Assembly (NCBI GenBank): GCA_944384105.1
Contig: CALWSC010000082.1
Location: 1-64,000, forward strand
DNA from: an uncultured Lachnospiraceae bacterium
GTDB taxonomy: Bacteria > Bacillota > Clostridia > Lachnospirales > Lachnospiraceae
Length of the DNA stretch: 64,000 nucleotides
Direction: 5' to 3'
The position numbers and the translations under genes are program-made. Positions 1-8,266 of the stretch are shown in pieces. Every line of letters begins with the position of its first letter. Within the stretch, counting starts at the first letter, position 1. The notes beneath the pieces are model-generated. The model was given only the letters and a program-made list of their open reading frames with translations, was not told the DNA's origin and made no database searches.

Positions 1-16
1 TGGTTAAAAAAGTTCA

Positions 17-289
17 GTGTTTATGCGGCTTTCGGGGATTTGTGTATATAAACATGAGGCCACCTCTGCACTGGATAACCTGACAGAGGAAAAGGTGATG
101 AATGAAGTAATCGCGTACTTGCATGACACAACTGTTATCGCCACTGCGCATCGCCTCGACTCCATCAGTGGATTTGACCGTATTGTAGTATTCAAAGATG
201 GGGATATTGCAGGTGTCGGAAGCTTTGATGAGTTGATGGAAAGTAATTCGTACTTTGAAAAGCTTTATCACGCTGCCCATATCCAATAA
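17..289 (+). pseudogene. 3' fragment of an ABC exporter ATP-binding domain
   Basis: The reading frame encodes only the end of an ABC ATPase: a D-loop region (EATSALDN), the switch histidine (IATAHRLDSI) and the usual C-terminal tail ending in a short Leu/Tyr helix. Walker A, Q-loop and signature are absent. The residues before EATSALD (CVYKH) do not match a Walker B strand, and an in-frame TAA lies at 5-7, so the frame is broken inside the window rather than merely cut by its edge. It was probably the distal part of an MsbA/multidrug-type exporter. It points away from the bce-like operon that follows. Confidence 0.75.
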
Positions 290-339
290 GGCATGTGAAT
301 CAAAAAATAAACCTAATTTGTTTATACTATAAAACCTAC

Positions 340-390
340 AAAAAGGACAGTAGAAATCTATTCCTTTAGGAAATAAACTTCTGCTGTCCT
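340..390 (-). terminator. Intrinsic terminator of the bce-like operon
   Basis: Arms at 344-355 and 379-390 (AGGACAGTAGAA / TTCTGCTGTCCT) pair over 12 bp with one G-U, and enclose a smaller hairpin at 361-372. Read on the minus strand the stem is followed by five T residues. It lies about 70 bp after the permease stop. Confidence 0.7.
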
Positions 391-457
391 AAGTTAATGA
401 CATTGCTATTGGTCTTTTACTCTCTGAGCTTAATGGATCGCCGCTTTATCCCCTGAA

Positions 458-2434
458 TTATAAATTCGGCTCTACAATCACGCGCTTTGCAATAAAGTAA
501 GTCGCCCCATAATACAGGAGGTAAACAAGAACCATGACGCCTGCAATAACGGATGCAATCGCGGGGATCTGCTGAATCAGGATATCCATTCCCGCCATCT
601 CCATAATATGCCGGCATATAACCGCCGTGGGAATACTCATAAGAATCGGAACCGCAAATGGCAGGATAAAGAAACTGAATGTCTGATGAAACAGCGCACG
701 GCTCTGTTCACGTGTATCTGCCCCCAATCGGTACAGGATCTGATAACGCTGCTTATCCTCTGAAAGAGAGGATAAGGTTTTCAGTGCCAGAATCGCCATT
801 GCCATAAACAGAAAGATGGCAGCGGCAAATAACGCGCCGATCACTAAAATAGCATTCGTGCTGTTTTGTGACTGTCTTCCGTATTCACGGAGCGTATAAT
901 CGCATCGTTCTATAAAAATGTCATATCCTTCGTATTCGGCAGGAATCGAATAAGTTAATTCTTCTTTCAATGCCGCGGCGTCATAGGGATGATCTTCCGT
1001 GTCATATGCGATGTATTCTGCTTCCACCTTCATTCCCTCAAACGCCTCATCGGGAAGAACGACATAATAAAACAGGCTGCAAAATGTCGGATAGCCGGAT
1101 TCAACACTGTGCAGGGAATAAGTTATTCCGTTTCTGGCATACACGAAGTCTTCCCAGTTTATCGCTTCTACCCGGGGCAGATTGGCAATCAGCATATACT
1201 CATCCGTCAGGGTGACCTTTTCAAAACCAAGAGGTTCAATCAATGCGTTGAAATCGCTTAGCTTCATGAAACAATCTGTATAAACTTTCCCGTCATTATC
1301 TGCGCCCTCTATCTGTGTATAAAACTCACTGCTACCGGAGGTATAGAGACTAAAAGGGCGCCTGTTTTGGATATGAACATATTTTTCGATGATCTTTTCT
1401 GCCTGTTCACGGGAAATCACGCCCGCTTCCCCTGTCTCGGCTCCTGTATTGTCCGTATACATGATATCATATGGATATATATTGTTCAGCTGCTCCTCCT
1501 GACTTGCCTTCTGCAGAAAGGAAAAATTCGCTCCAATAACTGTGAAAGTCAAAAGAAACGCCAAAAATCCCATCATCATCGAATTGCTGCTCAGCGAACC
1601 GGAAAGCTGACGGAGCACAAAGGTATTGGTGCCATTTGCGCACATCTTTTTCCGCCGCAGAAGTACATAAATCAAACTTTTTGATAACCCCATATGAAAA
1701 AGGATCACCGATACGGCAAATACAAAAAATGCCGGCATCATCCAGGAGAAATGGCCGTACCGCACAATATTTTTCAGATCCGCGTCAAAAAGAATTACGC
1801 TTACAATCATTGATATCAATGCAATTCCGGTAATAACAAACCAAATCCAAGGATGTCTTACAGTCTTTTCCACCCTCTTATCCCCGTGGATCAGGTTATA
1901 AATACTGACTCGTTTCAAATAGACTGCCGATGCTATGGATGCCAAAAGGAAAATTCCAAGAACAAGACATACGGTTAAAACTACTCCCTTAACCGAGTAG
2001 GCAGCAATAGAAAATTCCATTTCAAGCAGGTTCATCATCAGAGCCATCATACCTTGGTAAATAAACAATCCAAGAATCATTCCGGTCGCAAGAGCGCCGA
2101 TGCAGATGAGCATCGTCTCGGAGATAAAAATCGTCAAAATATTCTTCCGCGTCATGCCGAGTGTCAGATACGTTCCGAACTCTCTTTTCCTGAGCTTTAG
2201 CATAAAGGAAGTGGCATAGCTTAAAACGAACGCGACTACCGCGCAGATAAACACGACTACGCCAATCAAGCCCTGCTTCAGATCCATTAACATAATGAAA
2301 ACAGTCAGGTTTTCGCTGAAAATCACATTGCTGATCGCAAACAGCATCGCTACGGTAAAGGACACCGTCATAAAATAAATCAGATAATTACCGACCTGCC
2401 GTTTCACATTGCGCAAAGCCAATTTAGATAACAT
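458..2434 (-). CDS. BceB/FtsX-type ABC transporter permease
   Basis: About 658 residues, the usual size of BceB-family permeases that detoxify cell-wall-active peptides and signal to a partner sensor kinase. The N-terminus (MLSKLALRNVKRQ) is typical of FtsX/MacB permeases, followed by a membrane helix, a three-helix block, a central extracellular domain of roughly 200 residues and three C-terminal helices. The start at 2434 is chosen because GGAGG lies 8 nt upstream; an ATG at 2440 is too close to it. The gene overlaps the upstream ATPase by 11 nt, so the two are translationally coupled. The peptide substrate cannot be read from sequence. Confidence 0.9.
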   Translation of the reverse strand: MLSKLALRNVKRQVGNYLIYFMTVSFTVAMLFAISNVIFSENLTVFIMLMDLKQGLIGVVVFICAVVAFVLSYATSFMLKLRKREFGTYLTLGMTRKNILTIFISETMLICIGALATGMILGLFIYQGMMALMMNLLEMEFSIAAYSVKGVVLTVCLVLGIFLLASIASAVYLKRVSIYNLIHGDKRVEKTVRHPWIWFVITGIALISMIVSVILFDADLKNIVRYGHFSWMMPAFFVFAVSVILFHMGLSKSLIYVLLRRKKMCANGTNTFVLRQLSGSLSSNSMMMGFLAFLLTFTVIGANFSFLQKASQEEQLNNIYPYDIMYTDNTGAETGEAGVISREQAEKIIEKYVHIQNRRPFSLYTSGSSEFYTQIEGADNDGKVYTDCFMKLSDFNALIEPLGFEKVTLTDEYMLIANLPRVEAINWEDFVYARNGITYSLHSVESGYPTFCSLFYYVVLPDEAFEGMKVEAEYIAYDTEDHPYDAAALKEELTYSIPAEYEGYDIFIERCDYTLREYGRQSQNSTNAILVIGALFAAAIFLFMAMAILALKTLSSLSEDKQRYQILYRLGADTREQSRALFHQTFSFFILPFAVPILMSIPTAVICRHIMEMAGMDILIQQIPAIASVIAGVMVLVYLLYYGATYFIAKRVIVEPNL

Positions 2435-3188
2435 CTGCATCACCTCCCAGCGCCGCAGTGACCGACAGGATCTCATGATACATTTCCTGTCTGCTTCGCC
2501 CGCCTTTTAAAACCTCGCTCCAGATTTTACCGTCCTTTAAAAACAGCACGCGGTCTGCATAAGAGCCAACGACGGGATCATGCGTTACCATTAAAATAGT
2601 CGAACCCAGCGATTGATTCATCATGGTGAAGGTCTGCATCAGGGTTTTGGAGTTTTGCGAGTCTAGTGCTCCGCTCGGTTCGTCGGCAAGAACCAGAGCC
2701 GGATTGGTGATAATCGCTCTGGCGCAGGCCGCCCTCTGTCTTTGACCGCCGGAAAGCTCACAGGGAAATTTTGAGAGCTGGTCAGAAATGCCCAATATGT
2801 CCGCAACATGGTCGAGTTCCTTCTGTGTTTCAGAAGCACTGACCTTTTTCAGATTCAGCGGCAGCGAGATATTTTCCCCGATCGTAAGGGTATCCAGCAG
2901 ATTATATTCCTGAAAAATAAATCCCAGCTGATCTCTTCGAAAAGCGGAAAGCTTTTCTTCCTTCATCTCAGGCAGATGCTGTCCATCCACATAAATATCA
3001 CCGGAACTGACCCGGTCAATGGTTGCGATTACATTCAAAAGAGTACTTTTACCTGAACCGGACGCGCCCATGATGGCGGTAAACTCTCCCTTCTCCACCG
3101 AAAAAGAGATCCCGTCCAATGCTTTTGTGACAACGCTTCCGTTTCCGTAATACTTTGTAACATTGATGAGCTTCAGAATTTCATTCAT
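2424..3188 (-). CDS. BceA-type ABC transporter ATP-binding protein
   Basis: A 254-residue ATPase of the MacB/LolD/BceA group. It has Walker A GASGSGKST, Q-loop FIFQEYNLLDT, signature LSGGQRQRAACARAI, Walker B LVLADEPSGALD and switch His MVTHD. It powers the permease at 458-2434. The start at 3188 has GGAGG 8 nt upstream, while the ATG at 3194 is only 2 nt from it. A 75-nt gap separates it from the kinase gene, larger than any other gap in the operon, so a separate response-regulator-driven promoter could lie there. I see no convincing -35/-10 pair in the gap. Confidence 0.92.
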   Translation of the reverse strand: MNEILKLINVTKYYGNGSVVTKALDGISFSVEKGEFTAIMGASGSGKSTLLNVIATIDRVSSGDIYVDGQHLPEMKEEKLSAFRRDQLGFIFQEYNLLDTLTIGENISLPLNLKKVSASETQKELDHVADILGISDQLSKFPCELSGGQRQRAACARAIITNPALVLADEPSGALDSQNSKTLMQTFTMMNQSLGSTILMVTHDPVVGSYADRVLFLKDGKIWSEVLKGGRSRQEMYHEILSVTAALGGDADVI

Positions 3189-3263
3189 AAACATTACCTC
3201 CGTTTCGCATTCATCTTAGCACATGAGCCGCTGTTTTTTTCTAACGGAAGGTCATGCTTTTAC

Positions 3264-4241
3264 TTACACTTTTGTTAGATTTCTGAAAGCAAAAGATATT
3301 TTCGTATAACTGCCCTGCACTGATTCTATTTTGAGTTCGATATCCAGCTTCTCACACAATTCGCGCACAAGGTATAAGCCCATCCCAGTACTGCCGGATG
3401 TTTTGTGTCCGTTAGTTCCAGTGAATCCCCGTTCCGTAACTCTCTTTATCTCATGGGACGGAATCCCGATCCCATCATCCCGCACTGTAATCGTTCCATT
3501 CTCTGCGGTAATCTGAATCAGGCATCCGGGGCAGTATTTTGCCGTGTTGATCAGAAGCTGTTTTACCATAAAGCAAAGTGCCTTATCATCCGAACATACT
3601 GAAAAATCCCCCTGGGTTTCGACGCGGATCCTGGCGGCAATCAACAGCTCCATCTGGCTTTTTACTGCTTCTTCGATTACATCCGCCGTTCGGAACTTTT
3701 TGATCTGAGTGTCTTTTTCCGCCGTTCTCATTCTTGCATAATACAAAATATTCTCGGTCAGATTGTCGGCCCGCTTCAGTTCTGTCTTCAGCTTTCTCAC
3801 ATCCCCTCCGTTTGCAAGAATTAAAGAGCATGCGGTCAGCGGCGTTTTGATCTCATGGATCCAGCTTTCTACGTAATCACAGTATTCCTCTTTTTCCCGC
3901 ATGGCCTGCTTGGCGGCGCCGACAGCTGAGCGGGACATTTCCTTCATGACGCGATAGTATTGCCGCTCCACAGAATTTGTCGGAGGTGGAAGTACCTCAC
4001 CCAGCAGATATTTTTCCGGCAGCTCCTTTATAAGCTTTTCCAGACGTACAATCTTTCTGCGTTCCAGCAGATAAGAAACCAGCAGCCAGAGAATAATCAG
4101 AAGAACATACAGAAACGCAAACGTCAGAATAATCGGGATCCCCGCGCCGGCAAAAGCGGATACAGAACAAAACAGCAGCCCGCCAATTCCGAGAAAGCAG
4201 AGTGTAACCAACTTCGACGGCAAATATTCTCCCAGTTTCAT
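3264..4241 (-). CDS. BceS-like intramembrane-sensing histidine kinase
   Basis: 325 residues with two N-terminal membrane helices (about 10-32 and 36-58) and almost no extracellular loop, the pattern of BceS/GraS kinases that sense through their partner transporter. The phosphorylated His129 sits in WIHEIKTPL. The HATPase domain has DDGIGIP and a G2-like SGMGLYLV. The start overlaps the response regulator stop (ATGA-type overlap). It should phosphorylate the adjacent regulator and respond to flux through the BceAB-like transporter. Confidence 0.92.
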   Translation of the reverse strand: MKLGEYLPSKLVTLCFLGIGGLLFCSVSAFAGAGIPIILTFAFLYVLLIILWLLVSYLLERRKIVRLEKLIKELPEKYLLGEVLPPPTNSVERQYYRVMKEMSRSAVGAAKQAMREKEEYCDYVESWIHEIKTPLTACSLILANGGDVRKLKTELKRADNLTENILYYARMRTAEKDTQIKKFRTADVIEEAVKSQMELLIAARIRVETQGDFSVCSDDKALCFMVKQLLINTAKYCPGCLIQITAENGTITVRDDGIGIPSHEIKRVTERGFTGTNGHKTSGSTGMGLYLVRELCEKLDIELKIESVQGSYTKISFAFRNLTKV

Positions 4242-4849
4242 AAGCGATACCCAACTCCCCGAACCGTGCGGATGAAATCAGCCGCGCCAAGCTGCTTCAG
4301 TTTATCCCGCAGCCGGTTTATATTCACATACAGCGTGTTTTCATCAATATAAAGACTGTTTTGCCAGAGGTCTTCGATGATCTCTTCACGGGTACACAAC
4401 CCCTTCTGCATCAGGCAATAAAGAATCCGGGTTTCATTCTTTGTCAGCTCCTTAGACCGTTTCTGATAGCATACAGTCATATCCGACAGATTCAGCGCAA
4501 GCCCCCGCACGGATAGCACGGTGCTGCTCTTTCTTTTTAGCAGTCTTGCGATTCTGGCAAGAAGCACGGTAGAATTATACGGCTTGCGGATATAATCATC
4601 TGCTCCCATCCCAAATCCAAGAATCTCATCCTCCACTGCTTCTCTTGCGGTCAGGAAGATGACCGGCACATCGGAAGTCTGGCGCAATTTGCGGCAGATT
4701 TCAAAACCGCTTTCCTTCGGAAGATTGATATCTAAAAGCGCCAAATCGCATGGCGGCTCGCTGACAGCCTGGTAACCATTTGCCTGCAGTAAGATAATCA
4801 GTTCCCTGCGGATGCTCTGGTCGTCTTCCACTACTAATATTTTATCCAT
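4238..4849 (-). CDS. OmpR-family response regulator with shortened receiver domain
   Basis: 203 residues, shorter than the usual 220-230. The acidic pocket (VVEDD), phosphoacceptor (LLDINLP), Thr region (FLTARE) and Lys (RKPYN) are present, and a full winged helix follows (ELTKNETRIL ... TVRGVGYRL). The phosphoacceptor Asp is residue 40 instead of about 52: after NGYQAV the chain goes straight to DLALLDI, so most of helix 2 is missing. The start at 4849 has GGAGG 7 nt upstream; a TTG at 4855 is less likely. It should control the BceAB-like genes. Whether the shortened receiver still folds and dimerises normally is unknown. Confidence 0.88.
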   Translation of the reverse strand: MDKILVVEDDQSIRRELIILLQANGYQAVSEPPCDLALLDINLPKESGFEICRKLRQTSDVPVIFLTAREAVEDEILGFGMGADDYIRKPYNSTVLLARIARLLKRKSSTVLSVRGLALNLSDMTVCYQKRSKELTKNETRILYCLMQKGLCTREEIIEDLWQNSLYIDENTLYVNINRLRDKLKQLGAADFIRTVRGVGYRL

Positions 4850-4863
4850 TTCCAATCCTCCAG

Positions 4864-5964
4864 TCAGTCATTCCCTTTTTTCACGGAAGCCCCATAACGA
4901 AGCGTCTTATAGACCGTCACGCCGATCTCCAGCAAAGTAATCACAACAATAAAGGCAAGAAATCCATTGGATACCATATCGGCATTCCAGCGCGTGAGAA
5001 ATTCTGCCCCTGAATTTGCTTTATCACCCAGCGTCCGTTCAAGATCTGTCACAAAATTGGGATTCCAGAGCGGAAGCACCTTCAATACGACAGCGCTCAG
5101 CACGATCTGTATGATTCCGCACACCGCATTGCTGATCATCACCAGTTTGCAGTAAACTCCGACTACCAGGCGCAATACCTCATCAGCAAGACCTATCAGC
5201 AGGCTCAATATGAAAACAGGAAGAACAGTTCCCCACTGTTCAAGATTAAAGACAGGTACTGTTGTCACTGTTTTGTCTTCTGTGATAATCGCCGCAAAGA
5301 AATGCGGTGAAAAAATCAGCAGTACACAGAAAATCACAATAAACACAATGCCCACAATACTGTCGCCCCGGCTGATAAGCGCTTTTTTATCCGGTACAGG
5401 TTCCAGGAATTTCGGCGTCCATCTGGACTCCGCTGTTTTCCGGTCTTCCGACAATTTCTCCACTGACCATTTTTCCGCATTCTTCATCTCAAGCTGAATC
5501 TTTTTCCGCTCTATGACGGCAAAAATCAGGGTCACCGCACCGAAAGCAGATATACAGGAAAGCAGAGCATCGGTAATCCCTGCAGTCAGGCCGTCCACTA
5601 TCGCACGGATAATGCCAGCAGCGGTATTCCAGGAAGCGGCAGCAGGCATTTCTCCTATGGCATTTACAAGAGAAATGATCACAATCGGTACTGCAGCGCA
5701 TATCAGGACGATTTTGACAAACCACAGATACGTTTCAAAGTATTCCGGACCAATCAGGTATTGCTGGCCGTTCTGATATTGTTTTGCAAATTCCGCAGGA
5801 TTTCCAAGCTGAGTCAACACCGCTTCCATTGAGCCTTTGTCTGCGTACATATCGCTTATAAGTTCTTCCAGCTCCATGCGCACTTCGTCCCTCTGCGCTT
5901 TGGGCAGCCGGCGAATCACCTGATAAATGTATCGATCCATATAATCTTTTTCCTTCGGCGTCAT
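4864..5964 (-). CDS. HAAS (DUF1700-type) membrane protein
   Basis: 366 residues. The N-terminal 75 residues (YIYQVIRRLPKAQRDEV ... LTQLGNPAEFAKQY) form a HAAS domain, a helical module found in membrane proteins encoded next to PadR regulators. About six membrane helices follow in three pairs. The start codon overlaps the PadR stop (ATGA). Only 14 bp separate this gene from the response regulator, so PadR, HAAS, two-component and ABC genes appear to form one transcript. It may convey an envelope state to PadR or to the kinase; the function is unproven. Confidence 0.8.
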   Translation of the reverse strand: MTPKEKDYMDRYIYQVIRRLPKAQRDEVRMELEELISDMYADKGSMEAVLTQLGNPAEFAKQYQNGQQYLIGPEYFETYLWFVKIVLICAAVPIVIISLVNAIGEMPAAASWNTAAGIIRAIVDGLTAGITDALLSCISAFGAVTLIFAVIERKKIQLEMKNAEKWSVEKLSEDRKTAESRWTPKFLEPVPDKKALISRGDSIVGIVFIVIFCVLLIFSPHFFAAIITEDKTVTTVPVFNLEQWGTVLPVFILSLLIGLADEVLRLVVGVYCKLVMISNAVCGIIQIVLSAVVLKVLPLWNPNFVTDLERTLGDKANSGAEFLTRWNADMVSNGFLAFIVVITLLEIGVTVYKTLRYGASVKKGND

Positions 5965-6305
5965 ACTTCTTCCTCCTTCAACAGCCGCTCCATTCCGGCG
6001 GATAAATTCTTCCAGTATGTTTTCAGCTGCTTATAAATTTCTGTTCCATACTCAGTTCTCTGATAATATTTCCTCGGCTTTGTGCTGCTGGTCTCCCACT
6101 TGCTTTCCAAAATTCCCTGGCTCTCCAGCCGGCGAAGTAGCGGGTACAGTGTATTGGGATCGATGGAAACGCCCTTTTCTTCCATGCTCTGTACCAGCGC
6201 ATAGCCGTATTTCGGCTCTCTCAGCTGACTGAGTACGCTGATCGTAAGCGTGCCTCTTCGAAGCTCCAGGAGCAAAGCAGACAACAGATCTTTTCCTTCT
6301 CCCAT
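5961..6305 (-). CDS. PadR-family transcriptional repressor
   Basis: 114 residues forming a winged helix of PadR type (LRRGTLTISVLSQL, YGYALVQSMEEKG, LYPLLRRLESQGILES) plus a short C-terminal dimer helix. The start at 6305 has AGGAGG 8 nt upstream; the GTG at 6314 is too close. It is the first gene of the six-gene operon, and a strong palindrome overlaps its promoter, so it probably represses its own operon. Confidence 0.9.
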   Translation of the reverse strand: MGEGKDLLSALLLELRRGTLTISVLSQLREPKYGYALVQSMEEKGVSIDPNTLYPLLRRLESQGILESKWETSSTKPRKYYQRTEYGTEIYKQLKTYWKNLSAGMERLLKEEEV

Positions 6306-6325
6306 CAGCGTCACCTCCTGTTATC

Positions 6326-6355
6326 AATATACTGTATATCATACAGTATTGTCAA
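6326..6355 (-). promoter_or_regulatory. PadR operon promoter with overlapping palindromic operator
   Basis: On the minus strand TTGACA (6350-6355) is followed after 18 bp by TATATT (6326-6331). A perfect 9-bp inverted repeat, ATACTGTAT and ATACAGTAT with a 3-nt centre, spans 6329-6349 and fills the spacer. This is the expected arrangement for autorepression by the PadR protein encoded immediately downstream. Confidence 0.78.
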
Positions 6356-6398
6356 TAGTAAAATAATGTGAATATTTTTTTATTTCAAGACTTACAAT

Positions 6399-6444
6399 AA
6401 AGAGCCTGCGAAAAAACAAATCCTTGTTTTTTCGCAGGCTCTTT
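6399..6444 (-). terminator. Intrinsic terminator after queA
   Basis: A perfect 21-bp stem (6399-6419 with 6424-6444) closes a 4-nt loop. The arm reads AAAGAGCCTGCG followed by A-rich sequence. It lies 30 bp beyond the queA stop and can act in either direction. Confidence 0.85.
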
Positions 6445-6473
6445 CCCGTCAACTGCCGGGTTTACTTTTGGTG

Positions 6474-7499
6474 TTATTCTATAAACATCGCATCCCCAAA
6501 ACTAAAGAATCTGTATCGCTCTCTTACGGCTTCCTCATAAGCCGCAAGTATATGCTCCTTCCCTGCGAGCGCTGACACCAGCATCAGCAGAGTAGATTCC
6601 GGCAGATGAAAATTCGTAATCAGTCCGTCGATCATCTTAAACCGATACCCTGGATAGATGAAAATGTCTGTCCAGCCGCTCTTTGCATGCAGGATTCCAT
6701 TCTCGTCTGCAGCGGATTCCAGCGTGCGGCAGCTTGTGGTTCCTACAGAGATAACTCTGCCGCCGTTTTTCTTCGTCTCATTGATCAGTGCGGCCTGCTC
6801 CTCCTCTACCACATAAAATTCAGAGTGCATATGGTGTTCCGCCACATCCTCAACCTTAACCGGACGGAACGTTCCAAGACCGACGTGCAAAGTAACATGC
6901 GCGATTTTAACGCCCATTGCCTCAACCTGTTCCAGAAGCTCCTTCGTAAAGTGCAGCCCCGCAGTGGGCGCGGCCGCCGAACCTTCATGCTTCGCGTAGA
7001 CCGTCTGGTAGCGGTTTTTATCCTTTAGCTTGTGAGTGATATACGGCGGCAGCGGCATCTCTCCGAGCTGGTCAAGGATTTCCTCAAAGATACCCTCGTA
7101 CTCAAATTGAATCAGTCGGTTTCCCTCATCGACAATATCAATGATCTCGCCTTTCAAAATGCCGTCCCCGAACGTCAGCCTTGCGCCCGGGCGCGCCTTC
7201 CTGCCCGGTTTTACAAGACATTCCCAGATATCCTTCTCCCTGCGCTTTAACAGCAGAATCTCAATGAGCGCCCCCGTCTCCTCCTTGTGCCCGTACAGGC
7301 GGGCCGGAATGACCTTCGTATCATTGATCACCAGGCAGTCGCCCGGTCTTAAAAACTGTAAAATCTCCCGGAAATGATGATGGCTGATTTCTCCCGTCAC
7401 CTTGTCAAGATGCATCAGCCGCGAAGAGCTTCTGTCCTCAAGCGGATCCTGCGCGATCAGTTCCTCCGGAAGGTCATAGTAAAAATCCGATGTCTTCAT
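6474..7499 (-). CDS. queA: S-adenosylmethionine:tRNA ribosyltransferase-isomerase
   Basis: 341 residues, the family's full length. QueA transfers the ribosyl part of S-adenosylmethionine to preQ1 in tRNA to make epoxyqueuosine. Family signatures are present: the start [25 protein letters not shown], and the [10 protein letters not shown] and [10 protein letters not shown] blocks. The RBS AGGAG is 5 nt before the ATG. The start overlaps the stop of the upstream phosphatase gene by 4 nt. The next pathway enzyme, queH, lies at 42997-43689. Confidence 0.97.
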   Translation of the reverse strand: MKTSDFYYDLPEELIAQDPLEDRSSSRLMHLDKVTGEISHHHFREILQFLRPGDCLVINDTKVIPARLYGHKEETGALIEILLLKRREKDIWECLVKPGRKARPGARLTFGDGILKGEIIDIVDEGNRLIQFEYEGIFEEILDQLGEMPLPPYITHKLKDKNRYQTVYAKHEGSAAAPTAGLHFTKELLEQVEAMGVKIAHVTLHVGLGTFRPVKVEDVAEHHMHSEFYVVEEEQAALINETKKNGGRVISVGTTSCRTLESAADENGILHAKSGWTDIFIYPGYRFKMIDGLITNFHLPESTLLMLVSALAGKEHILAAYEEAVRERYRFFSFGDAMFIE

Positions 7500-8146
7500 C
7501 TTTTCTCCTTCATATTATAGAAATTCTTAATCTCAGATTTGTCATAATATACGACGTCCTCCGCTGTAAGCACGGCTTTGCCATCTTGTATATCTACAAT
7601 ATTTACCGCACAGTTCGGAGGTACTTTTCCATGCCAGTAATCGCTCTTATCCTCATAGACATTGTGCAGAAACGCGCGCGTTGAGCAGCCGTGCATTGCA
7701 ATCAGGATTGTCTTATCCTGATACTCTTTCTTTTGAATCAGCTCGTCATAAAACTCCTTCGTGCGGGCACAGACCTCGTGAAGCGTTTCCCCGCCCTTCG
7801 GCGGCTGATACTTCCAGGGGTCCTTAAAAAACAGGGAAAATTCCTCCGGAACGTTCACATTTGCCCCGCGGCAGCACAGCCCCTCCCATTCTCCGAAGCT
7901 GATCTCCTGGATTCTCTCATCCAACAGAAGCGGTACATCCCGGTTTCCCAGTACGATGCGCGCAGTCTCAACCGCACGCTTTAACGGACTGGAGATCGCC
8001 AGATCAAAAGGAACGTCCGCCATCTTCGCGGCAGTCTCCTCAGCAAGGCGGATGCCGTTCTCATTCAGTTCAATATCGGTTCGCCCCTGCAGCCTGCCCT
8101 CCGTATTCCAGACAGTTTCGCCGTGGCGTATTACATAAAGACGCAT
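7496..8146 (-). CDS. Histidine phosphatase family protein (GpmB-like)
   Basis: 216 residues. The catalytic motif is RHGETVWN near the N-terminus (phospho-His), with a second active-site His in [11 protein letters not shown] and the acid in SFGEWEG. This family removes phosphate from small metabolites such as sugar phosphates or cobalamin intermediates; the substrate cannot be assigned. It is translationally coupled to queA by a 4-nt overlap, but no functional link to queuosine is known to me. Confidence 0.85.
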   Translation of the reverse strand: MRLYVIRHGETVWNTEGRLQGRTDIELNENGIRLAEETAAKMADVPFDLAISSPLKRAVETARIVLGNRDVPLLLDERIQEISFGEWEGLCCRGANVNVPEEFSLFFKDPWKYQPPKGGETLHEVCARTKEFYDELIQKKEYQDKTILIAMHGCSTRAFLHNVYEDKSDYWHGKVPPNCAVNIVDIQDGKAVLTAEDVVYYDKSEIKNFYNMKEKR

Positions 8147-8216
8147 ACAGTCTCCCCTTTCACATTTCAGTCATAATCTATCACAATTTTATATATTACA
8201 CCATTTTCTCCATAAA

Positions 8217-8250
8217 GAAAACCCTGTTTCACGGGGAAATCAGGGTTTTC
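8217..8250 (-). terminator. Intrinsic terminator after pheT
   Basis: Arms GAAAACCCTG (8217-8226) and CAGGGTTTTC (8241-8250) form a perfect 10-bp stem 17 bp beyond the pheT stop, with a T-rich end on the minus strand. Confidence 0.8.
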
Positions 8251-8266
8251 ATAGGATATTTTATAA

